Shown here one piece after another: positions 53,946-61,383 of a stretch of DNA of 64,000 nucleotides (position 1 is the stretch's first letter; every line of letters begins with the position of its first letter). Location of the stretch: the NCBI RefSeq assembly GCF_007066085.1, contig NZ_CP041405.1, forward strand, positions 806,001-870,000, read 5' to 3'. This DNA comes from Paenibacillus thiaminolyticus. Lineage in GTDB: Bacteria; Bacillota; Bacilli; Paenibacillales; Paenibacillaceae. The translations under genes were made by a program, and so were the position numbers. The notes beneath the pieces are model-generated. The model ran no database searches, had not been told where the DNA came from, and was given only the letters and a program-made list of their open reading frames with translations.

Positions 53946-54090
53946 TGCATACAAACAAAATGGCGAAATCTTTTACGGGTATTACATGGGTTATATGTCT
54001 TATTGATTGAATGATGGGTTCATTCGGCACTGGGTAGCCCCCACCCAAAAAAGAAACCTTGATCGGCACGTTACCAATCAAGGTTCATTA
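53927..54090 (-). repeat. Intercassette block, copy 2, with terminator
   Basis: This non-coding block resembles 42748-42917 (AAATTAAAGCAT, TTTTACGGGTATTACATGG, CTTATTGATTGAATGATGGG, GGCACTGGGTAGC). It follows the immunity gene of the large VgrG. Confidence 0.7.
54044..54085 (-). terminator. Terminator of the VgrG-immunity operon
   Basis: On the minus strand AACCTTGAT, loop TGGTAACGTGCCG, ATCAAGGTT and TCTTTTTTG. It separates the expressed operon from the orphan tips. Confidence 0.85.
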
Positions 54091-54091
54091 T

Positions 54092-54451
54092 TTAACCGTT
54101 TTGATGTTCCTTTTTCGCCAAATCAATCGCCACGGCTAATTTAATTTGAAATATTTTACTTAACCTTCTTTGGAAATCCTTCAGATTAAAAGTTTCGATT
54201 ATAGGAACTTCCGAAGGATTGACTCTGCTAATTTCAACTTTGGCAATTCTATCAAGGTCAACTAAAATAGTGAATATATCTTCGCCTTGTTCAGGTGTCC
54301 AATTCAAAATATATGCACTTTTTACTTCTCCAAAAGTAGTTCTCAAAACATTCAATATCGCTTCTGCTTTAGCATCTTGAGCCAAAACTATATTCGAGCC
54401 TTCTAACTCCTTTCTGAAATCCTGTTCCTGTTTGCTTCCTATTAGTTTCAT
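54092..54451 (-). CDS. Immunity protein of the expressed VgrG toxin
   Basis: The 119-residue protein starts MKLIGSKQEQDFRKELEGSN and has AYILNWTPEQGEDIFTILVD and KDFQRRLSKIFQIKLAVAID. Its ATG overlaps the VgrG stop codon (ATGA), so it is made together with the toxin. This tight coupling marks it as the cognate immunity protein. No family recognised. The terminator at 54044-54085 follows it. Confidence 0.7.
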   Translation of the reverse strand: MKLIGSKQEQDFRKELEGSNIVLAQDAKAEAILNVLRTTFGEVKSAYILNWTPEQGEDIFTILVDLDRIAKVEISRVNPSEVPIIETFNLKDFQRRLSKIFQIKLAVAIDLAKKEHQNG

Positions 54452-57400
54452 TTTATCACCCCTGGAGTAGCAGTAACTAGATTCCCGTACTTATCAGTTA
54501 ATACCGTCATAATATTTGTAGGAGAACCACTAAACTTGTCAATACCTATGTTGCAGTCTAATGTAACTTCCCTTACATATCTAGCCTGCTTCTCAATTGT
54601 CCCATTTGCTAACTTTATGTCTGAGTATAAAACTCTTGAAACTGGAGTGTTCACAACTTCTTTACTTTGAAGAACTCCCTTTAGTTCGTCAGGTGTAATT
54701 GAGAATTGGGAAGCATTCTTTGAAGGGTTAAAATGTCTATCTAGTACATGATTAAAACCTGCCCCCTCTTCTGCACTTCCATTTCTTAAGTTTACTCTAG
54801 ACTGAACAATCGGAGGCATTCCTTCAATCTTACCCGTCCCCTCACCACTTGATTTCTTATTTTTCCCCAACGTAGATCCCGACGCTGAATTCTCCGGATT
54901 GCTCCCCGGATAGTATTTCCGCACCTCGATTTGATTCTTCGTCGGTTCAAGAGGTTTTTGCGTAGACGATTTATAGTTCGCACTTGGCCCATCGTATGCC
55001 AGCTTATTCTTAGACAATTGCCCAGCAGACTTTTGTAAGGCTTCAAATCTTTCATTGATAAACGTCTTCGCTTGACCCCAGTTTACAGTTGACCCACCAC
55101 TTTTTGGTACAACACCATACTTCGGCTTATTAATCTTCGGACTGGTTCTTTCCCCTACTTTTGGCGCTTGAAGCATTTTTTGGGGTGACTTAATTAATCC
55201 TTTCGTTACCGGACCGCCTACAACCCAACCGGACGTCCCTAGTAAATCCGCCCAGTGCTCAGGGGAAGCAACTTCCTTCGGAAACATCGCCCCGCGAATC
55301 ATTCCATGAATTCCAAACGTTAGATGATTAGCTGCATCAGCCGGTGAATCTAGCCAGTGTTCCGCCCGATCCATATAACTGGTGAACATTGCCTTTGGAA
55401 TTCCGGAGGATATATAGTCAAGGAAGCTGCCAATGGAATCAAATTTCTTCTCATTTCTTTCGGCAGCTGCTTCATAGGCTCCTTTTCCTAGCTCACAAAT
55501 ACTGTCCCATGATTTTTCAAAAAGATTCCGGTTATCTTCCTTGACTCTGCATAATTCCGGCTTCGGCTGCTCGGCCATGTAACGCTCGTAGTTCGCCTTC
55601 CAGCGTTGTCTCAGATCAGATGGAATCTGATGATATGCCTGCTCCAACTCATTCGCAGACTGAGCCATACGTTGGACATAAGAAGCTAAATCGTTCCATG
55701 ATGTGGGTGTTCCTAACTCACGCGCACTTGTAAATACCTTGCCCAGCAGCCACTTTCTATAATAGGCATCTTTGGCTTTCTCGTGCTCGTATTGACTGAT
55801 GAGTCCTTGCATGACCAGACTGGCCAGATATTTCAGCGGATGCAACCCGCCTTGTGCACCTCCAGCCCGGCTCGTTCCTGTACTTCGAACAGGAACAGCT
55901 GCGCTTGCTAGCAGACTCACACTCACCGCCGCTCCGGCAAGTCCGCCTAATGCCCCTCCCGCTACTGCTCCTATCACCGGAATGGAGCCTAGCAGCTTGG
56001 ACTCCGTACTCAGCAATCCATCCGCTCGTTTTTGATCGGCTGGGCTCGTGATCTTCGCAGTCGGAGTCTTGGCATTGTTGGTGGTGGAACCCTCCCGCGC
56101 TGCGGCTTGTGCTGCTTCGTAGTCTTTCACATTCATCAGCGGCGGCTCCGGCACAGGAGGAAGATCCATGACGAACACGGGAGCCTTTACCGTTCCCTCT
56201 TGATTCACCACCGGGGCCTTGATATCCGTTTCACCGTCCAGGACCATGCAGCTGGCTCCGCCTGTGAGGTACAATGCACTTCCCGCTGTAAGCGACAGTT
56301 CCTGACCTGCATCCAGCTTCACGTGACCGCCTTGAATCTGTACATCGCCCGGGCTGCTGACGGTAATACCGTTCCCTTCATGGAGTGTAATTGACAATGC
56401 TCCCGAGGTAGACAGGGTCAGCTCTTGTTCAGACATGTTCACGCCGCTACCTTGCGTATGTCTCCATACTTTAACGTCCGGCTCCCCTTGCGCGTGGCGA
56501 TGCTGGCGCGAATCCATGACATAGGCTTCCTGTTCCCGGCTCGTCGGCAAGTAAAGCTCCACCCGCTCCCCAACCTCCGGCATATCATACCAGCCACTAT
56601 GTTCTTCCGCTACATAGCGGGTGGCCACCGGGAACCAGCATGCTTTCTCCGGGTCCTGCTTGGGGTCAATATCCAGTTGGAGTTGTACCAGGTCTTGATG
56701 TACCTTCAACACGCTGCCCGTCAGCGCAATCCCCGTAGCTTGATCGTTCTCATAACGGGCAAGACGAATATCCTGTTCAGCCTGGAGATCATAGCGAGTA
56801 CGCAGCAGGCCGTCCTCCAGCCGTGTCACGGCCCGAACGACAATGAGCTCTTTTCCTGATCCAATCGGTAACGCAATGATATCTCCTAATGCATAGTATT
56901 CCAGGTTTTCAATCACGTAGGTCACATACGAGCCTGCATGTTTTCCCGGCTTTCCCCTCTCCAGCTCATGGAACGTTCTCCGTACCTGGCAGCTTACATT
57001 CCGTTCCACCTTGTACCGTTTGCCTTCCGGTATCCCGAAGAATACTTTGGGCGACGCTGCGGTTACCTCCGGCACGAGCACTGACCCAAAGCGAGAGGCT
57101 AAGCGTTGTAAAAACGCCCAATCCGTCTCCTCATATTGTAGAACAAAAGCGCCCAGTTTGGCATCATTCGTTAAGGTATCAATGGCATCTCCATACTTGT
57201 ATTTTCGAATCATCGTGGTAACCAGATCCGCGTAGGTACGATGAATATCCTGATAGGATCGCTTCTTGATCCGGATATCCATCTGATACGAATGCGATGC
57301 AGCTTCCAGTTCAAACGTATACACGCCCCGAATGCAATGCACAGACAGGCGCGTAACAATGCCATGGAACAATCGTCTCCGTGATTGTCCCTGCTCATCC

Positions 57401-57603
57401 AATTGACGGATAACGATCGGTTCCTCTTCCATGTTCTGTCCAATGCAGGCGGCTCCCTGTTCTTCCGACAGCATGCCGCTTACCGTTAAATAGGCGTGAT
57501 CGTTGATGGTCCTTGTAATTTGAAGCTTCTCTATATGCTGAGGCTGAAAGGAACCGTAGAAACGCAGACTTTCATACCCGATTCCGTCATGTAATACACT
57601 CAA
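54448..57603 (-). CDS. VgrG-like spike fused to pre-toxin domains and a C-terminal toxin
   Basis: The 1051-residue protein begins with a VgrG/gpD-type region (YESLRFYGSFQPQHIEKLQI, the FLQRLASRFGSVLVPE segment at about 165-185), then an OB-fold/spike part with GWYDMPEVGERVELYLPTSR (about 340-360) and hydrophobic repeats (LSTSGALSITLHEGNGITVS). An Ala/Gly-rich linker leads to HPLKYLASLVMQ (about 586), a segment shared with orphan cassettes, then a domain with GIPKAMFTSYMDRAEHWLDS (about 735), a second shared segment (INKPKYGVVPKSGGSTVNWG), the GEGTGK junction (about 923), and a toxin of 128 residues with FNHVLDRHF and VLTDKYGNLVTATPGV. It is the effector carried by a contractile-type spike. 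Confidence 0.82.
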   Translation of the reverse strand: MSVLHDGIGYESLRFYGSFQPQHIEKLQITRTINDHAYLTVSGMLSEEQGAACIGQNMEEEPIVIRQLDEQGQSRRRLFHGIVTRLSVHCIRGVYTFELEAASHSYQMDIRIKKRSYQDIHRTYADLVTTMIRKYKYGDAIDTLTNDAKLGAFVLQYEETDWAFLQRLASRFGSVLVPEVTAASPKVFFGIPEGKRYKVERNVSCQVRRTFHELERGKPGKHAGSYVTYVIENLEYYALGDIIALPIGSGKELIVVRAVTRLEDGLLRTRYDLQAEQDIRLARYENDQATGIALTGSVLKVHQDLVQLQLDIDPKQDPEKACWFPVATRYVAEEHSGWYDMPEVGERVELYLPTSREQEAYVMDSRQHRHAQGEPDVKVWRHTQGSGVNMSEQELTLSTSGALSITLHEGNGITVSSPGDVQIQGGHVKLDAGQELSLTAGSALYLTGGASCMVLDGETDIKAPVVNQEGTVKAPVFVMDLPPVPEPPLMNVKDYEAAQAAAREGSTTNNAKTPTAKITSPADQKRADGLLSTESKLLGSIPVIGAVAGGALGGLAGAAVSVSLLASAAVPVRSTGTSRAGGAQGGLHPLKYLASLVMQGLISQYEHEKAKDAYYRKWLLGKVFTSARELGTPTSWNDLASYVQRMAQSANELEQAYHQIPSDLRQRWKANYERYMAEQPKPELCRVKEDNRNLFEKSWDSICELGKGAYEAAAERNEKKFDSIGSFLDYISSGIPKAMFTSYMDRAEHWLDSPADAANHLTFGIHGMIRGAMFPKEVASPEHWADLLGTSGWVVGGPVTKGLIKSPQKMLQAPKVGERTSPKINKPKYGVVPKSGGSTVNWGQAKTFINERFEALQKSAGQLSKNKLAYDGPSANYKSSTQKPLEPTKNQIEVRKYYPGSNPENSASGSTLGKNKKSSGEGTGKIEGMPPIVQSRVNLRNGSAEEGAGFNHVLDRHFNPSKNASQFSITPDELKGVLQSKEVVNTPVSRVLYSDIKLANGTIEKQARYVREVTLDCNIGIDKFSGSPTNIMTVLTDKYGNLVTATPGVIK

Positions 57604-57629
57604 GGGAGTTCATGTCTCCTTCCCGCTCC

Positions 57630-58046
57630 TTAATCCAACTCCTGCCCGTCATTTTCGATGTGGATATGACCGCAATATAGACACTGCAGGGTGCAGTTCT
57701 GCGTCAAGGCAGGCTGCCCCTCGATCTTCATATCACTTTTCCCGTTCAGCCACGGCATCGTCAGCACCGGAACACACGGAGCCTTCTTCACGCCATAAAT
57801 GTCTACCATCTCACTGGCCTGTACGGCTGGATTGAGCAGGCTTGAGCAATTCCCGAAAGACTCAATGTTCACCCCCGGAACGTAATCTCCAATATTCAAT
57901 TGTGCTTTGTTTTTTATGTAGACGCCATGGCTAAAAGGCCTTTTCAAACGGGTAGGCTGCGTACCATAGCTACAGCTTACGATCGCTCCTGCCACGACAT
58001 AGCTTTTTTTCGCGCCGCTTCCCGGTCTTACCTGTGTATTATCCAC
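57630..58046 (-). CDS. DUF4280 PAAR-like spike tip protein
   Basis: The 138-residue protein matches the DUF4280 family: YVVAGAIVSCSYGTQPTRLK, then FGNCSSLLNPAVQA, then APCVPVLTMPWLNGKSDMKI and ALTQNCTLQCLYCGHIHIEN with paired cysteines. DUF4280 proteins are PAAR-like and are thought to cap VgrG spikes and sharpen the tip. The position directly before the toxin VgrG fits. The ATG directly follows the stop of the preceding gene. Confidence 0.85.
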   Translation of the reverse strand: MDNTQVRPGSGAKKSYVVAGAIVSCSYGTQPTRLKRPFSHGVYIKNKAQLNIGDYVPGVNIESFGNCSSLLNPAVQASEMVDIYGVKKAPCVPVLTMPWLNGKSDMKIEGQPALTQNCTLQCLYCGHIHIENDGQELD

Positions 58047-58047
58047 C

Positions 58048-58596
58048 TTACTCTATCCTCCTTCCTGCCTCCATCTCGACCCTTTGTACTCGAATGCCGG
58101 TAAAGAATCGCCGCAGTAAGCTTTCCGCCACAGCCAAATGGATATAGATATGAGGTTCGATAAGCCCCTTAATCCGAAAAACAGGCGACTCCACCTCCCC
58201 CTGTCTCAGTACGAGGCGCTTCAATGTCTGATTGGGATACCATTCCGTCTGTGCGGACAAACAGTCCTCCATCGGCGGACGAAGCAACCAGTATACATCC
58301 TGTCTGGCCTGCTGGAAATCGGTAAGGATGGCCGCTCTCCATTCCAGTCCCGGCATATATTGCTCCAATAATGCTTTCATCCGATCCGACACCAGCGGCA
58401 GAGGAAATTCCAAAAAATCCGGGTACACCGTATGTGGATCGGTATGTACAGCTAGAAAAAGAGAGGCCTCCTGTTGTTTCTGTCCCTGGGTCTCCGTCAG
58501 GATATCTGTTACTTGCAAAGGAGACATCGCAGCAGGCTCCACCCGATTCTTTACCCGCTCGTCTACCATCAGTCGAAAATATCTCAATGCAGCCAC
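58048..58596 (-). CDS. Core protein of the VgrG locus, unknown
   Basis: The 182-residue protein begins AALRYFRLMVDERVKNRVEP and has DFLEFPLPLVSDRMKALLEQ and LIEPHIYIHLAVAESLLRRF. The pattern of F-P-PLVSDRMK followed by a strand-rich half recalls DUF1629/Imm11-type proteins found beside toxin genes, but I am not sure. Its place between the pentapeptide and DUF4280 genes, with start overlapping the former and stop adjoining the latter, suggests an adaptor or accessory factor of spike assembly. Confidence 0.55.
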   Translation of the reverse strand: MAALRYFRLMVDERVKNRVEPAAMSPLQVTDILTETQGQKQQEASLFLAVHTDPHTVYPDFLEFPLPLVSDRMKALLEQYMPGLEWRAAILTDFQQARQDVYWLLRPPMEDCLSAQTEWYPNQTLKRLVLRQGEVESPVFRIKGLIEPHIYIHLAVAESLLRRFFTGIRVQRVEMEAGRRIE

Positions 58597-59030
58597 TCCC
58601 TTTTCCTAACGGCATCCCTTACCTGTGCCGGCTCAGAAGACGGCTCTCCATCTGGAAGCGAAGTCGCCAAAGTTGCCCCGTCCAATCCAATGGCTTCTCT
58701 ACGCTGTGCATCCGTAAACATGACTCCTTGTACATTGGCTCCCGTAAAATCAGCCCCGCTCAAACAAGCACCTTCAAAAGATGCACCTGATACATCTGCT
58801 CCAGCAAAGCAGGCATCCGTTAGATCCGCCCCGTTCAAAGTCGCTCGATGCAGTAACGCGTTTTGAAACACGGCTCCGCGCAGCTGTGCATCTGTAAAAC
58901 GGGCCTGCTGCAAGCTCGCCCCTGTGAAATCCACGCCAACAAAACCCAATGGCTCCCAATCTAAAGAAGCGCCTGGTCCGAATCCGGCGTTCCCCATAAC
59001 GGCATCGAATATCGCCCCTTCATCGAGCAT
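58584..59030 (-). CDS. Pentapeptide-repeat protein, C-terminal frame
   Basis: The 148-codon frame is a run of pentapeptide repeats A(D/N)LXX: GVDFTGASLQQARFTDAQLR, GADLTDACFAGADVSGASFE, GADFTGANVQGVMFTDAQRR. Such repeats form a right-handed square beta-helix used in protein contacts. It begins inside the end of the upstream frame (58961-59884), which also ends in such repeats, and no ribosome site is visible before its first Met. It is most likely the lost C-terminus of that protein, separated by one base. Confidence 0.7.
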   Translation of the reverse strand: MLDEGAIFDAVMGNAGFGPGASLDWEPLGFVGVDFTGASLQQARFTDAQLRGAVFQNALLHRATLNGADLTDACFAGADVSGASFEGACLSGADFTGANVQGVMFTDAQRREAIGLDGATLATSLPDGEPSSEPAQVRDAVRKREWLH

Positions 59031-59884
59031 CCGCTAAAATTGGCTCCACAAAGCAAGCTGTAGGTCAAGTCGATTCCATTCAACTGGCTTTGCTGCCATA
59101 CCGTTCCTACCAAAACACAGCCATGCAAGCGGCTGCGCTCCATCTCCATCTGCCGAAAAGCCGTATAGCGAAAATCCAGCAGACTGTAATCTCCATCTGA
59201 CAGATGAACCTGGGTCAACGCTTGATAGCTGTACGCATATTCTTCTTTTTCCTCCAGCCATGACCGAATCTCACTCGCCTCCATAGCTCTGCGATCTTCG
59301 CGATACACCGATACGCTATGGTCCATGTATTCCCCCACACGAATCTCGAATATCTCTTCCCGCTCCAGCTCTTGAAACTCCGGCAAGCACACGGCCTGTT
59401 TCATCGCCAGGCGCATCATATTTACAAGGAGTGCATGAACATGTTCTGCCGCCTCCAGCATGGCATGCTCCCATTCAAGCTCTGATAGAGACATAAACTG
59501 CTTCTCTGCCTCCCTTCGTAATTGCTGCTGCAAATCGGCCCAATAGGCATAGGACCAGCTTATATCCCATTCAAATCGGATCGGCTCAGGATCAAGCATC
59601 CATCGAGCATCCGAAGCCTCCACCAGATAAGCAGGCCGCCCCTCCAACCATGCGGTTCGCAGCATGGAGCAGGTGATATAACCGATCTTTCCTTTTCTTC
59701 CTTCAATCTGTTCGCGCCGAATATCCCGGCAATACCCCCGAAAATCCTCGATACAGGCCTTTATCCGCTGCTCTTGTACCGCCTTGAACTTCAATGCCCA
59801 ATCTCTACGGATAAGAAACCACGCCTGCTTCAAGACGGCTTGGGCTTGCTGCTGTGGATTTAGCTCTTCGTTAGGCTCCTCCAT
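58961..59884 (-). CDS. Pentapeptide-repeat protein of the VgrG locus, N-terminal frame
   Basis: The 307-residue frame has a helical N-terminal part (residues 1-210; QAQAVLKQAWFLIRRDWALK, YITCSMLRTAWLEGRPAYLV) unlike any family that I know, then pentapeptide repeats from about residue 245 (LLDFRYTAFRQMEMERSRLH, GIDLTYSLLCGANFSGCSMK). The reading then leaves the pattern for KGRYSMPLWGTPDSDQALL and stops, while the repeats continue one frame over as LDEGAIFDAVMGNAGFGPGA. So a single protein of about 430 residues seems split near 59025. Such proteins accompany VgrG-DUF4280 effectors and may be adaptors. Confidence 0.7.
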   Translation of the reverse strand: MEEPNEELNPQQQAQAVLKQAWFLIRRDWALKFKAVQEQRIKACIEDFRGYCRDIRREQIEGRKGKIGYITCSMLRTAWLEGRPAYLVEASDARWMLDPEPIRFEWDISWSYAYWADLQQQLRREAEKQFMSLSELEWEHAMLEAAEHVHALLVNMMRLAMKQAVCLPEFQELEREEIFEIRVGEYMDHSVSVYREDRRAMEASEIRSWLEEKEEYAYSYQALTQVHLSDGDYSLLDFRYTAFRQMEMERSRLHGCVLVGTVWQQSQLNGIDLTYSLLCGANFSGCSMKGRYSMPLWGTPDSDQALL

Positions 59885-59967
59885 TTGTGCATTCCTCCAC
59901 GACCTTGAAGTTCTTCCTATGTCATCTCATCATGCTGCCGCCATCCTGCGGCCGCACCATAAATAGC

Positions 59968-61383
59968 CTAGTTCGACTTGACTTCACTGCCCTTCATATC
60001 CGCTGACCCGCTCAATTGAATATGACTGCCTTTGCACGCCATACGCAGCTCGCTGCCTGCGGACAAACTCATCTTTTTCCCGGCAGACAAGCTCAAGTTG
60101 CCACCCGCCGATATACTCACCTGCTTATTACTCACAATATGAATGCCTTCCTTATCGTCCAGCTTGATAAAAATAGCGCCATCTTTCCCCGTCACAACCA
60201 GTTCATTCGGTCCCAGACGAATTTCTTTTCCATGAGGCGTTCGCCAGATTTTCATCTGCGGATTGGAAAACTTGTTGTGTCCGCGCTCTCTGCCCGCACG
60301 TCGAACCGCACTTCCCGCAATCCCATCCTCTTCACGGCTGCCTGGAAAATACAAAGAAACCGGGTCCCCTATTTCCGGCATCACGTACCAGCCTGTATGT
60401 CCCCCGCTGCTATACACCGCTGAATAAGGAAACCAATGCGCCTGATCGATCTCCTGCTTCTCGTCGCAATCCAGATGGATACGCACCTGATCCTGACGCA
60501 CGTCCACGACCACCCCGCCTAGCGAAGCACCCGCCAGTTTTTCCTGATAGTAGCATTTCTGCCGTAAGCCTTTGTACGGGGTAAGCACATATTGATGCCG
60601 CAGCAGCCCCTGTCTCATCTCCGAATAGGCCTGAATGACAAACAAGCTGTGTCCCTGAAAAGCCAACCGGGCCCCCAAATCCAGCACCTCGTCCGTCTCT
60701 ACCTCATAAACAATAAAATCATTTTCGTCCACCTTTACCTGCTCGTTCTGCTGAAAATAACGGAAAGGCAGCATTTGCTTGCGCACGGTATAACGGGTAT
60801 GATCCAGCACCGCCTGTACCGGGGTGTCCTCGATGCCAAAATAAAATTTAGGACTGTCAAACCGGGCCACAGGCATCAGACTTGTATGATAGCGGGAAGC
60901 CATGCGTCGTAAAAAAGCCCAGTCCGTCTCTTGATACTGGATAGCAATCCGCCCGATGGACTCTCCGCCTGTCGCTCCATCAATCACGTCCAGCCCTTCA
61001 TAATCCGCGCCAATGATCTCCAACATCTGGGGAATCGTCATTTTGGTATACTGAAAAGAACGGGTGCGCTGCTGGATATCCATCCGGTAGGTATGAGAAA
61101 TGGCCTCGACCACAAGATAGTACACATCCCGAACGACCTTCACTTCGACCGAAAGGGCGATCCCGCTGAATAGCGGCTTGCTGTCGCCCGATTCCTCCCG
61201 CTGACTCACCTCAATGACCGTGTTCTTCTCCGTCTCTTCCACATAGCTGTCCCGCATCTCTTCCGGGATAATTCCGGTAAAATAAAGCCGGGTATGCTCG
61301 TTAATTTTCTTCATGAGGGTAAGCTGCTCCAGCTCGACCAGCTTATAGGGATGGATTTGGATATTATCGTAGCCCAGGCTCAT
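59968..61383 (-). CDS. VgrG-like spike protein without toxin extension
   Basis: The 471-residue protein has the same plan as the spike part of the 1051-residue one: VELEQLTLMKKINEHTRLYF, the QETDWAFLRRMASRYHTSLM segment, an OB-fold part with GWYVMPEIGDPVSLYFPGSR, and a C-terminal repeat end (SNKQVSISAGGNLSLSAGKK). It ends at ADMKGSEVKSN, so it carries no effector; it may be the structural subunit or a carrier for a separate cargo. The ATG at 61383 overlaps the stop of the preceding gene. AAGGAG lies ten bases upstream. Confidence 0.82.
   Translation of the reverse strand: MSLGYDNIQIHPYKLVELEQLTLMKKINEHTRLYFTGIIPEEMRDSYVEETEKNTVIEVSQREESGDSKPLFSGIALSVEVKVVRDVYYLVVEAISHTYRMDIQQRTRSFQYTKMTIPQMLEIIGADYEGLDVIDGATGGESIGRIAIQYQETDWAFLRRMASRYHTSLMPVARFDSPKFYFGIEDTPVQAVLDHTRYTVRKQMLPFRYFQQNEQVKVDENDFIVYEVETDEVLDLGARLAFQGHSLFVIQAYSEMRQGLLRHQYVLTPYKGLRQKCYYQEKLAGASLGGVVVDVRQDQVRIHLDCDEKQEIDQAHWFPYSAVYSSGGHTGWYVMPEIGDPVSLYFPGSREEDGIAGSAVRRAGRERGHNKFSNPQMKIWRTPHGKEIRLGPNELVVTGKDGAIFIKLDDKEGIHIVSNKQVSISAGGNLSLSAGKKMSLSAGSELRMACKGSHIQLSGSADMKGSEVKSN

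Noticed and set aside
43970..54000. CRISPR-like array suggested by many repeats
   Set aside because: The repeats are long, coding and irregularly spaced; there are no short regular repeat-spacer units.
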